From: Chitinophagaceae bacterium
GTDB taxonomy: Bacteria > Bacteroidota > Bacteroidia > Chitinophagales > UBA10324
DNA: 64,000 nt
Direction: 5' to 3'
Assembly (NCBI GenBank): GCA_947474435.1
Contig: CANJII010000016.1
Coordinates: 1 to 64,000, forward strand
Shown here: one piece after another, positions 24,177-32,277 of the stretch
Numbering within the stretch: position 1 is the first letter of the stretch
Layout: every line of letters begins with the position of its first letter
Translations under genes and position numbers: made by a program
Notes under the pieces: model-generated
The model's input: only the letters and a program-made list of their open reading frames with translations
Told to the model about the DNA's origin: nothing
The model's database searches: none

Positions 24177-25523
24177 TTAATTACTCTTTTTGAATAGCAG
24201 AACTTCCGGATTAATGTTTATAGAAGCCCACGCCCAGCATTGCAGCGGACGAATTGTTTTTGTATCCGGAATTCCTTTCACATACTTCATACTCGTTGTT
24301 GCAAACATTTGCGAATAGCCGCACATAATTTTCACACCACTTTTTATTTGCTTCTGAAAAACAACATCAGCTTCATTGCCCAAATTTGTATTGGCAGATT
24401 TTCCACTGAAATCCAAAATGGTAACCGGAGAAATAAAATGATGAACAATCAACTGCACAGTCATAGTAGCTGTTGGTTTATATGCAGCATTCAAGTAGCT
24501 ATCCCACAAGCCGGTGTTTTTGTGTCCGCTCGCTACATAGAAATAATCCATGTGACCATAAAATTTATGATGTGTTCCATACAATGGATTAAAATTGGTT
24601 ACCGTGTTTGTTGAATCATCCATTGCCTTACCGGTTAAATAATCAGTACCGATTCCGGCAGTAAATTTTTTGCTGATGTTATAAGTGCCGTACAACGAAG
24701 CCATCCATGGATTGGTCGTTTGCGATTTTTTTGATTTGAATTCAGCCAATCCCGTTTGATAATAAAAACTTGCAGTGGCATTTACTTTATCATTTTTAAA
24801 AAACACATTGGCTCCTGCGGTTTGCAAATTCGAAAACAATGAATCGCTCCGGTTTTGTTTTCCAATGTTTATTGCCAGTGCCGAAAACGAAATTGATTTT
24901 GTCAGTTCATACTTCATCCATAAAAACTGCATGTACTTGTATGGCTGACTTAAAGTATCGTTATAAAAATTTCCGTTCACACGCTCCGTGTTTTGATTGT
25001 AAGCACCTGCCACATCAGCTTTAAATTTTTTGTTGGTGAAACGCAACAGCGCAGCATCGTGCTTGCGTGCGGCATTGTTCCAATCAAGCGGGCCAAGTAT
25101 GCGTTCATCATCGTAATTAAAAATTTGTCGCCCGGTTTTCAAACTCCAATTTTTACATACTTGTAATTGCGCCCAAGCTTCAAACAAACTCACCGTGTTT
25201 GCAGTTTGTTGTACCTGTGCATCGTTGCCCCACACATTTATTACCTGCATGGTTAACCCAACGGTTATTAAATTGTCTTTCGAATAATTAAGTCCGATTC
25301 TATTTCGCTGCGAAACAAAAATTCCCGGTTGCTGTGTAATAAGTATGGGAGTGTAAAGTCCATTGCGCACTTCGCACCGTGGCCGCACCTGAAAAGTTAA
25401 TTTCAGTTCTTCATTGGCAGTTTCAGTGTTCTGTGCATTTATTGATTGACCAAAACCTGCTATTAAAACTGCCGCAGTTAAAATCCATTTTGTAAATTTT
25501 GTTTTAAAACTTTCTCTATTCAT
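24177..25523 (-). CDS. Outer-membrane porin, alginate-export family
   Basis: A 448-aa outer-membrane beta-barrel. A signal peptide (IAGFGQSINAQ) precedes LKLTFQVRPRCEVRNGLYTP, and the body shows alternating amphipathic strands with aromatic girdles and repeated GTYNISKKF/YELTKSISF units, as in the alginate_exp porin family of Bacteroidota. It is the first gene of the porin-nirK unit, with an FNR-type box 61 bp upstream. It might admit nitrite or organic acids; the substrate is unknown. Confidence 0.75.
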   Translation of the reverse strand: MNRESFKTKFTKWILTAAVLIAGFGQSINAQNTETANEELKLTFQVRPRCEVRNGLYTPILITQQPGIFVSQRNRIGLNYSKDNLITVGLTMQVINVWGNDAQVQQTANTVSLFEAWAQLQVCKNWSLKTGRQIFNYDDERILGPLDWNNAARKHDAALLRFTNKKFKADVAGAYNQNTERVNGNFYNDTLSQPYKYMQFLWMKYELTKSISFSALAINIGKQNRSDSLFSNLQTAGANVFFKNDKVNATASFYYQTGLAEFKSKKSQTTNPWMASLYGTYNISKKFTAGIGTDYLTGKAMDDSTNTVTNFNPLYGTHHKFYGHMDYFYVASGHKNTGLWDSYLNAAYKPTATMTVQLIVHHFISPVTILDFSGKSANTNLGNEADVVFQKQIKSGVKIMCGYSQMFATTSMKYVKGIPDTKTIRPLQCWAWASININPEVLLFKKSN

Positions 25524-25577
25524 TTCGTTTCCCGTTTTATTAAGGGGCGAAATAATTTGTGTCGCTAAATTGTTTTT

Positions 25578-25591
25578 ATGACAACAGTCAG
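25578..25591. promoter_or_regulatory. FNR-type box upstream of porin-nirK
   Basis: ATGAC-AACA-GTCAG, a TGAY-N4-RTCA inverted repeat centred 61 bp upstream of the porin start. If centred at -41.5 it leaves a leader of about 20 nt. Confidence 0.55.
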
Positions 25592-25600
25592 AATAGAAAA

Positions 25601-25612
25601 TACGAAATCGTA
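25601..25612. promoter_or_regulatory. Palindrome TACGA-AA-TCGTA upstream of porin-nirK
   Basis: A 5-bp inverted repeat with a 2-bp centre, ten bases upstream of the FNR-type box. Its right half TCGTACA recurs as TTCGTACA upstream of the NO-reductase operon. It is a candidate second operator. Confidence 0.3.
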
Positions 25613-25621
25613 CAAGATAAT

Positions 25622-26332
25622 TTATACCTCAACCTTCTGCATTCCCGCCATTGATTGCAGCATTTGAAAATTTAAAATAGAAATAGATTTATGGTTGATG
25701 CTGATGATTCCTTCTTTTTCAAATTCAGAAAGAAATTTCGAAACCTGTTCCTTGGTGGTGCAGGCAATCTCGGCTAACTCCTGCCGCAGCAAATGAACTT
25801 CAATGGTTCCATTGGTATCGGCACCAAATTTATTGTGCAGGTAAATTAAAGTGTCGGCAATTTTTTCGCGCACATTCATCTGCACTAATTTCTTCATTCT
25901 GTTTTCGGCGTTTCGTAATTCATCAGCAAAAAACAAAACGATATCAAAAATCAAATCAGGATTCTGTTTAACTATTTCAAGAAATATTTTCAAATCAAGC
26001 GAACACAACACTGAATCTTCCAATGCATAAGCCGATGATGAATGATTGCTGTTACCCCCGATTCCGGTGAGCCCTAAAATGTCGCCGGGCTTTGCCAGCC
26101 ACAATATCTGCTCCTTGTTATAAGGCCCGATGGAAACAATTTTCGCTTTGCCTGAATGAATAAAATAAATTTCTTTAACCGGTTTTCCTTCCGTAATTAT
26201 CTGCTGACCTTTTTTATAAAACTCATAATTTTTTTTCTCATTGATAATGGTCAGCCATTCATCCGAACAATTTTTCATCACCGAACAATCCTTGCAATAA
26301 CACTGGAAACAATCAGGGTTTGAAATTTTCAT
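25622..26332 (-). CDS. fnr: Crp/Fnr-family regulator with FNR-like Fe-S ligands
   Basis: A 236-aa CRP/FNR protein: N-terminal Cys-rich segment, cyclic-nucleotide-binding-like barrel (about 30-145) and winged helix-turn-helix (about 180-225). The N-terminus has C8, C11, C13, C16, C22; C13-x2-C16-x5-C22 has the same spacing as the E. coli FNR ligands Cys20, 23, 29, and C110 corresponds to Cys122. An oxygen-labile [4Fe-4S] is therefore likely. The recognition helix is TTKEQVSKFLSEF, where Glu and Ser match FNR and Lys replaces the Arg that follows Ser, consistent with a TGA-containing half-site. It lies between oah and the porin-nirK unit and probably activates the six boxes in this window; NO sensing is an alternative. 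Confidence 0.85.
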   Translation of the reverse strand: MKISNPDCFQCYCKDCSVMKNCSDEWLTIINEKKNYEFYKKGQQIITEGKPVKEIYFIHSGKAKIVSIGPYNKEQILWLAKPGDILGLTGIGGNSNHSSSAYALEDSVLCSLDLKIFLEIVKQNPDLIFDIVLFFADELRNAENRMKKLVQMNVREKIADTLIYLHNKFGADTNGTIEVHLLRQELAEIACTTKEQVSKFLSEFEKEGIISINHKSISILNFQMLQSMAGMQKVEV

Positions 26333-26388
26333 GTCCGGTTTTTTTATTGAGAAAATAAATTCAGTTCAATTTCTTCAATGAAGTTTTT

Positions 26389-27489
26389 CTACACAGTAAC
26401 TTTTTGATACTGTGGTGAAATTGTTTTATGCAACTCATCATTCCACTCATGCCCTTCGGCAAGCAACTGACGGAGTTTTATAAAATCAACTTCCCGGTTT
26501 TCTTTCGGGCCATCGTTGAACGCACGGAAACCTGCCTTTGCTTCTGTCATCATATTTAACGCAAGCCACTCTCGGCTGCCTTCTTTGTTTTTATCCCAGT
26601 GTTCCAGTTTGAATTTTCGAACCTCACTGATGGTTTTTGTCATACAGTTAGGAAAAGTGTGAAGAATTTTTGCAATGAGATTATTCACTGCTTTATCCAG
26701 CATTGTAAAATCTGTTTCCGCTGTTGCAATTATTTCTTTTGCATTTTTTAATTCGTCACCTGTTTTCTGATTGCCAAAAACAATGTGACCATATTCATCG
26801 GTAATTTTTTCAATCACGACCATCGGGTTTGAAATAAATTTTCCATCAACTTTTAAAACAGGAGTAATGTCAGTTATCACTCCGAAATAATATGCCTGAT
26901 GTGCAGTCCACGGTTCGCAAAGAGTGAGCGACATCATGGCGCGTTCAACACCAACAAAGAGCGGAAGAAAATCTGTTGCTCCACCAATTGGTGCGCTTCC
27001 ATGCTTGGGTCCTGCTTGTCCGAAGCGAGCCATGTCACTGGCGATACTGAAATCGCAAGCCATTCCAATTTCCTGTCCGCCACCAACACGCATTCCGTTC
27101 ACTCTGCAAATAACAGGCTTCTCGCATTTTAAAATCGCACTCACCATGTCATTGAACAAACGCATGTATTGCGAATACTCCTGCGGATTTCCGGAATAAT
27201 ATTCTGCATACTCTTTTGTGTTTCCCCCGGTGCAGAAAGCTTTATCGCCAACAGCGGTGAACACAACAGCCACAATACTTCTGTCATTTGATGCTTCACC
27301 AAAGGCGAGAATAATTTCTTTCACAGCAGATGTTGTGTAAGAATTAAATTGTTTTGGATTATTGAGAATTATCCATGCATTGTATAAACCTTCCACCGGA
27401 TTTCCATCACGATTAATGCAAGGTCTCTTTTCAAAAAGTATTTCTTTGAAAGTGGTTTCAACGAGATTATGATTTTTTAATTCGCTCAT
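26389..27489 (-). CDS. oah: 6-Oxocyclohex-1-ene-1-carbonyl-CoA hydrolase
   Basis: A 366-aa crotonase-family ring hydrolase of the BamA/Oah/BzdY type. It is longer than ordinary crotonases and has the subfamily's EGLYNAWIILNNPKQFNSYTT, GDKAFCTGGNTKEYAEYYSGNP, VNGMRVGGGQEIGMACDF and GQAGPKHGSAPIGGATDFLP segments. It hydrolytically opens the ring of 6-oxocyclohexenecarbonyl-CoA to 3-hydroxypimeloyl-CoA. This family is the usual marker gene for anaerobic benzoyl-CoA degradation. It is 4 bp downstream of had and last of the pathway genes in this operon, with the fnr gene next. Confidence 0.93.
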   Translation of the reverse strand: MSELKNHNLVETTFKEILFEKRPCINRDGNPVEGLYNAWIILNNPKQFNSYTTSAVKEIILAFGEASNDRSIVAVVFTAVGDKAFCTGGNTKEYAEYYSGNPQEYSQYMRLFNDMVSAILKCEKPVICRVNGMRVGGGQEIGMACDFSIASDMARFGQAGPKHGSAPIGGATDFLPLFVGVERAMMSLTLCEPWTAHQAYYFGVITDITPVLKVDGKFISNPMVVIEKITDEYGHIVFGNQKTGDELKNAKEIIATAETDFTMLDKAVNNLIAKILHTFPNCMTKTISEVRKFKLEHWDKNKEGSREWLALNMMTEAKAGFRAFNDGPKENREVDFIKLRQLLAEGHEWNDELHKTISPQYQKVTV

Positions 27490-27493
27490 GATA

Positions 27494-28657
27494 CTATTTT
27501 TTAACTCCCTCTCTTTTGGAGAGGGTTGGGGTGAGGCTGAAGTCCGGTACTAAAACCGAACGCTTAGTGTATTTATGTTCGAGTGTGTTACGAAACACTT
27601 CATTGATTTTTGACATCGGAAATGTTTGAACAAACTGGTCAATCTTTAATTTTCCATTGGCAACCAACTCCACCACTTCGGGATACAACTCCGGCTTGCA
27701 TCCCCAGGTACCAATGAGTTTTGCATCGAATGCCATGAGGTTACTCAACCGCACTTCTACTTTGTCCATTGTAAATCCTACAATAGAAAGCGTGGAAGCG
27801 AAGGTGATTAAGTTGAATGCTAAATCCTGTCCGGCTTTTGTTCCTGAAATTTCAAAAATCTTCCATCCGAATTTTGGTGCCTTTAATTCTTTGGCAATTT
27901 CTTTCACTTTATCCTTCACCGCTTTCGCATCCATGCCTTTTGTGTTGAATGTTGCATCAACACCATTTTGTTTTGCGACAGACAATTTTTCATCATCAAT
28001 ATCAAGCGCTAAAACTTTTGCTCCGAAAATTTTTGCAATCTGAGCTCCGTAAATCCCAACTCCACCCACGCCAATCACAATGGCAAAATCACCGGGAACG
28101 AGTTCTGATTTTTTTATAACCTGGTACGGAGTAGAAATTGCATCAGCAACAACAGCTAATTGTTCAAGCGAATATTTTTCTAAAACTTTTTCAGGAACAG
28201 GACAAAGAAATTTTGAAGGCACAACAATGTGAGAAGCAAACCCACCATGAAAATCATTTCCCGGCATCAATTGATTTCTACAAATGTTGCTTCTGCCTGA
28301 TTTACACAACTCACATTCACCACATGGAAGCACTGCCGGAATAATTACTTTTTTTCCAATCCATTTTTCATCTCCATCCACAACCACTCCGCTTATCTCA
28401 TGACCAAGTGTCAATGGCAATGCATGTTTTGTTTGCACACCGTGATGCCAGAAACTGATATCAGTGTGACACACACCACAGCCTGCAATTTTTATTAATG
28501 CTTCTCCTTCTTTTAATCCAGTAAGTGTGGATTCAATCAACTGAAATTCTTTGTTGAGTTCAACCATTTGCCACTGAAATATTTTTCGAGCCCCATCCCG
28601 ACCTTCCCCTAAGGGGAAGGAGGAGGTTGATTTTATTTTTTCAATTGTATCTGACAT
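27494..28657 (-). CDS. had: 6-Hydroxycyclohex-1-ene-1-carbonyl-CoA dehydrogenase
   Basis: A 387-aa zinc-dependent medium-chain dehydrogenase matching Had/BzdX: catalytic zinc motif CGVCHTDISFWHHGVQTKHALPL followed by TLGHEISG, structural zinc Cys (CGECELCKSGRSNIC), and NAD-binding VIGVGGVGIYGAQ. It oxidises the hydroxyl made by Dch to the ketone opened by Oah. Both ends are odd: residues 14-24 (SFPLGEGRDGA) and the tail SLTPTLSKREGV are translations of dispersed palindromic repeats, lengthening the protein by roughly 20 residues over the Thauera enzyme. It starts 3 bp after thiolase. A start inside the extension (M31) cannot be excluded. Confidence 0.9.
   Translation of the reverse strand: MSDTIEKIKSTSSFPLGEGRDGARKIFQWQMVELNKEFQLIESTLTGLKEGEALIKIAGCGVCHTDISFWHHGVQTKHALPLTLGHEISGVVVDGDEKWIGKKVIIPAVLPCGECELCKSGRSNICRNQLMPGNDFHGGFASHIVVPSKFLCPVPEKVLEKYSLEQLAVVADAISTPYQVIKKSELVPGDFAIVIGVGGVGIYGAQIAKIFGAKVLALDIDDEKLSVAKQNGVDATFNTKGMDAKAVKDKVKEIAKELKAPKFGWKIFEISGTKAGQDLAFNLITFASTLSIVGFTMDKVEVRLSNLMAFDAKLIGTWGCKPELYPEVVELVANGKLKIDQFVQTFPMSKINEVFRNTLEHKYTKRSVLVPDFSLTPTLSKREGVKK
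27503..27538 (-). repeat. Dispersed palindromic repeat forming the 3' end of had
   Basis: Contains a perfect hairpin CCCTCTC-TTTTG-GAGAGGG followed by GTTGGGGTGAGG, a common short repeat type in Bacteroidota. It is read through as the last codons of had. A diverged copy lies in hcrCA at 5070-5105. Confidence 0.7.
28591..28630 (-). repeat. Dispersed palindromic repeat within the 5' end of had
   Basis: A hairpin CCTTCCCC-TAA-GGGGAAGG (28602-28620) beside CCCCATCCCGA. It is translated in frame as SFPLGEGRDGA near the N-terminus of Had. It is a different repeat from the one at the 3' end of the same gene. Confidence 0.65.
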
Positions 28658-28659
28658 GA

Positions 28660-29922
28660 TTAAAGATTTATGTTTTCAAACAATATGGCAGTGCCTTGTC
28701 CGCCACCAATACAGGCTGATGCAATTCCATATTTTACTTTTCTTGAAATCATTTCTCTTGCTATTGTGAGTGATAATCGTGTTCCTGTTGCAGCGAGCGG
28801 ATGCCCCATTGCAATAGCTCCTCCATTTACATTTAATTTGCTTCTGTTGAGGCCTAATTCTATTTCGCAACCGATAACCTGTGCTGAGAATGCTTCGTTG
28901 ATTTCAAACAAACCAATGTCTTCCACCTTCAATCCTGTCATTTCAAGAAGCAATCTGATTGCCGGAACAGGTGCAAGCCCCATGTACTTCGGGTCAATGC
29001 CGCAACTTGCCGAAGCAACAACTCTTGCAATTGGGTTCAGTTTTTTTTGCTGAACAGAATTTTTATTTGCCACTACAACAGCAGCCGAACCATCAACAAT
29101 GCCACTGCAATTTCCGGCAGTCAAAACTCCAACATCAGAAAAAACGGTTGGCAATTTTGCAAGTGCTTCAATGGTTGTTTCGCGCACCTGCTCGTCTGCA
29201 ACAAAATCTTTTACTCCGCCTGCAATGCGAACTTTTCTTGGTTTCAATCCTTCAATTTCAAACACGGTTGAATTGACTGGAGTGATTTCATCTTTATAAA
29301 TAGTATTGTTGCGCGCAGCCACCGAACGCTGAAAGGATGTGAACGCAAACTCGTCACATTGTTGTCGCGTGATGTTATGTTTCTTCGCAACATTCTCTGC
29401 GGTGTAACCCATTGGATAACCTGCTGCAGTATCATCCAACGCTTCCCACAACATGTCTTTAAATACGGGTCTTCCCAATGGATAACCCATTCGGTTTCCG
29501 AAACTTACTGTTGGTGCGAGCGACATGTTTTCTGTTCCGCAACACAAAACGGTATCTGCTTTTCCCAAACTAATTTGTTCGGATGCAGTAATGATAGTTT
29601 CAAATCCTGATGCACAAATCCGTTGCACCATCAATGACGGAACCGCTGTATGCAATCCTGCAAACAATGCAATGTGTCGTGGAAGAAAGTATGCATCGCC
29701 TGAAGCTTGACCGATATTCGCGATGATTGCCTGGTCAATTTCTTTTGGATTCACTCCGCTTTTTTCCATGGCTGCCCGACTTGCAATAATTCCTAAATCA
29801 GTTGGTGAAACATTGGCGAGTGTGCCGCAGAATTTTCCGAATGGAGTTCGCATTCCGTTCACTAAATAAATATCATCGTAAGTAATGGCAATTCCTTTTT
29901 CTATTGAATGAAATGATTTCAT
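28660..29922 (-). CDS. Thiolase (acetyl-CoA acyltransferase), probable 3-oxopimeloyl-CoA thiolase
   Basis: A 420-aa type II thiolase. The nucleophile is in MVQRICASGFETI, the catalytic His in NGGAIAMGHPLAATGTR and the second Cys in ASACIGGGQGTA. I place the start at ATG 29922 (MKSFHSIEKGIAI); the frame continues upstream only into the neighbouring gene. The start directly abuts the fusion gene's stop at 29925. In this operon it most likely cleaves 3-oxopimeloyl-CoA to glutaryl-CoA and acetyl-CoA. No glutaryl-CoA dehydrogenase is in the window. Confidence 0.85.
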   Translation of the reverse strand: MKSFHSIEKGIAITYDDIYLVNGMRTPFGKFCGTLANVSPTDLGIIASRAAMEKSGVNPKEIDQAIIANIGQASGDAYFLPRHIALFAGLHTAVPSLMVQRICASGFETIITASEQISLGKADTVLCCGTENMSLAPTVSFGNRMGYPLGRPVFKDMLWEALDDTAAGYPMGYTAENVAKKHNITRQQCDEFAFTSFQRSVAARNNTIYKDEITPVNSTVFEIEGLKPRKVRIAGGVKDFVADEQVRETTIEALAKLPTVFSDVGVLTAGNCSGIVDGSAAVVVANKNSVQQKKLNPIARVVASASCGIDPKYMGLAPVPAIRLLLEMTGLKVEDIGLFEINEAFSAQVIGCEIELGLNRSKLNVNGGAIAMGHPLAATGTRLSLTIAREMISRKVKYGIASACIGGGQGTAILFENINL

Positions 29923-29924
29923 AA

Positions 29925-31781
29925 TTAATGAATGACAACTTCTTTTTGAATAATCTCTTTTGAATTCTGAGCCAGCCATGTTTGCCGCGCAATCAAAGCA
30001 GCGCCATACGATACAATGTGTTGCGGTTGCTCAACTGTTTTTATTTCCTTATTGAATTTATCGCTGAGAATTTTATTCAGGTATGGATGATGTGCAATCA
30101 CACCGCCAATCATATAAGTCGGAATGTTCGGATACAGGCGCATCTTCGCAACTTTGTTGGCAATTGAAATATAAATTCCGCGTGCAATGTCCTGCCTTGG
30201 CATTCCATCAAAAACCCAATTCATGATTTCTGTTTTTGCAAACACCGTACAAAAACTATTCAGCTCTTTATCGTAATCGGAATTGGATGCAAGACTGCTC
30301 ATATCAGAGATATTTATTTCTGCTCGCTCTGATATTTCTTCTAAGAAAGCTCCGGTTCCTGCTGCGCATTTATCGTTCATGTAAAAATTTGCAACATTAT
30401 TATCGTTGCCACAATGAATGATTTTTATGTCTTCGCCACCAATGTCAATGATGTTTTTTTCTCCACTGAAATATTCTGACACACCTGCACCGGCACAATT
30501 GATTTCTGTTTTAACAATATCGGTCTCAGTAAAATGTTTTCTTCCATAACCTGTAGCGCAACTTTGACTGATATTGAATGTTGCATGAATGGCTTGCAAA
30601 ATATTTTTCATTGAATGACGATCCTTGTTCATGGTTTGCAAAATGTAACGGAACACCGGAATTCCTTTTTCATCAATGATGGTGAACTTGGTAAATGCAG
30701 AACCTAAATCAATTCCGAGAAAACAATTTTGCTCTTTATAAAAAACAGAAGATTTATTTTTTTCTACTAATCCCTTGCTGATAATAATTTTATTCAACTC
30801 ACCATCCACACCCGGAAACCGTGCCAGCACATTTTTATTGGTCATGGCTTTCACCATATTGGTGAAAGCAAGGTTGAGCGAAGTTTTTACATAATGTTTT
30901 TTTCCGTACTCAACAATTTTTCCATTGAAGTAATCAATTTCTGTTTGACGATTATTGATTAAATCAACAGCGAGAGAAGGGAAGTGGTCGCCACCTTTGC
31001 GCAGGTACTGCATGCACTTGCGCACAAAATCGTCAGGGAAACGAATCTTTTCTTTTTCGGCTACATCAATCCCTTCATTGATAATCTGTTCAATTAATTC
31101 CAATGTATCGTTGTCCGACATGGCTTCCGACATTGTTAATCGTCCAACGCCACATAATGCACTGAGTGATGAATTGAGAATGGTTTTTTCCCAACTGCTT
31201 TTTACTAAATCAAATGAATTTAATTTTTCGGTTGCGAAACCAATGCTGTTTAAAATTGCGGCAAATGTTTCTGCCTGCTTGGTTCTGCTGTCGTCAATAG
31301 AGCCGATGTAGTTTGGCGGAGTAACAAATGAAACTCTTACTGAGTTTGGCGCACGCAAATTCCCCGCATAGTTGATGACCATGCGCAGCGTTTTTGATTC
31401 ACCGAAAACCGAAGAAATTATTTTCTCTGAATCAATTCCGTTTTGCGCGGAGATGATAGAAATTTTATCGGAGTTTAAAACCTCAGCCTCCTTTGCTGCA
31501 CCTAAAGTCTGATAAGTTTTAAGAGAGAAAATAAGATAATCCAAATCAAGTGCACGCATTTCACTTATTGAATCATATACTTTATCGAATATTGTTGTTG
31601 AGTCAAAAACATTTTCCAACACAATTCCTTCTTCACGAATTTTTTTCAGTTTGAATTCATCCTTATCACAAATGGCAACATCGCAACCAGCATCTTTCAG
31701 TTTCACAGCCAGTATCATTCCCACCGGACCTAAACCAACAACACCAATTTTTATTTTCGAATTATCAACGCTCTTTTTCAT
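29925..31781 (-). CDS. Fusion of ketopantoate-reductase-like and BcrA/D-type activase ATPase domains
   Basis: A 618-aa protein not known to me as a standard family. Residues 11-335 resemble PanE/ApbA: GVVGLGPVGMILA (NADPH binding), a Lys/Asn region KTILNSSLSALCGV and EIDYFNGKIVEYG. Residues 351-610 are a complete BcrAD/BadFG/HgdC ATPase: CFLGIDLGSAFTKFTI, NIIDIGGEDIKII, NDKCAAGTGAFLEEIS (cluster Cys), FCTVFAKTEI (second Cys) and YMIGGVIAHHPYL. Activases drive one-electron transfer into benzoyl-CoA reductases and 2-hydroxyacyl-CoA dehydratases. It overlaps the upstream small gene by 4 bp (ATGA), and the third BcrB-like subunit gene is just beyond. The partner and reaction are unknown. Confidence 0.8.
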   Translation of the reverse strand: MKKSVDNSKIKIGVVGLGPVGMILAVKLKDAGCDVAICDKDEFKLKKIREEGIVLENVFDSTTIFDKVYDSISEMRALDLDYLIFSLKTYQTLGAAKEAEVLNSDKISIISAQNGIDSEKIISSVFGESKTLRMVINYAGNLRAPNSVRVSFVTPPNYIGSIDDSRTKQAETFAAILNSIGFATEKLNSFDLVKSSWEKTILNSSLSALCGVGRLTMSEAMSDNDTLELIEQIINEGIDVAEKEKIRFPDDFVRKCMQYLRKGGDHFPSLAVDLINNRQTEIDYFNGKIVEYGKKHYVKTSLNLAFTNMVKAMTNKNVLARFPGVDGELNKIIISKGLVEKNKSSVFYKEQNCFLGIDLGSAFTKFTIIDEKGIPVFRYILQTMNKDRHSMKNILQAIHATFNISQSCATGYGRKHFTETDIVKTEINCAGAGVSEYFSGEKNIIDIGGEDIKIIHCGNDNNVANFYMNDKCAAGTGAFLEEISERAEINISDMSSLASNSDYDKELNSFCTVFAKTEIMNWVFDGMPRQDIARGIYISIANKVAKMRLYPNIPTYMIGGVIAHHPYLNKILSDKFNKEIKTVEQPQHIVSYGAALIARQTWLAQNSKEIIQKEVVIH

Positions 31782-32248
31782 TGCGCATTTTTTATAAAAT
31801 AAATTTCTTCATCTGAAGGAACATGCTCTCCGTGTTTTTCATGAAGCAAATTTTTGTATCGGTTAAAAATTATCTGTGATGAAAATGGAGTTCCATGATG
31901 AGTTGGAACATTTTGATTGATGATTGTTGCCAATTTTAATTTTGATGATTCATCTTCAATTGTATGGTTAACTAATTTCAAACAACCTGTGAGACATCTT
32001 CCCAATTCATCGAGATTGCGCGGACAAAAACATCCTTCCTCAGGTGATAATTTATAATCAGGGTTCTCCAATAATTTCTGATTCGGAAAAATCAGTGCGA
32101 CCGGATTTTCATTTTCATCAGCTCCAACAGCCACATATTGAACATAGTGACATTGCATCTCTATCAGTTTTTCTAACTCATCAGCATTTACTTTTTCACC
32201 AGTGGAAAGTTTGTATATCCGGTTTTTAAAAGAATTTATTTCGCTCAT
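31778..32248 (-). CDS. Small Cys-rich protein resembling an acyl-CoA synthetase C-terminal piece
   Basis: A 156-aa protein I cannot name. Residues 17-57 (TGEKVNADELEKLIE, then VALIFPN) resemble the last lid part of long-chain acyl-CoA synthetases. They are followed by a Cys group, C73, C75, C85 and C89 (EGCFCPRNLDELGRCLTGCL), which with C33 could bind a metal or Fe-S cluster. The rest is helical, with a conserved-looking THHGTPFSSQIIFNRYK. It lies between the third BcrB-like subunit (30 bp) and the PanE-activase fusion (4-bp overlap), so it probably works with them. Confidence 0.6.
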   Translation of the reverse strand: MSEINSFKNRIYKLSTGEKVNADELEKLIEMQCHYVQYVAVGADENENPVALIFPNQKLLENPDYKLSPEEGCFCPRNLDELGRCLTGCLKLVNHTIEDESSKLKLATIINQNVPTHHGTPFSSQIIFNRYKNLLHEKHGEHVPSDEEIYFIKNAQ

Positions 32249-32277
32249 GATTTTGTTTTTTAAAATTCATTAATCAA

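Noticed and set aside
28660-29979. Longer thiolase starting at 29979
   Set aside because: The additional N-terminus reads into the end of the fusion gene; ATG 29922 gives a normal thiolase length and adjoins the stop.
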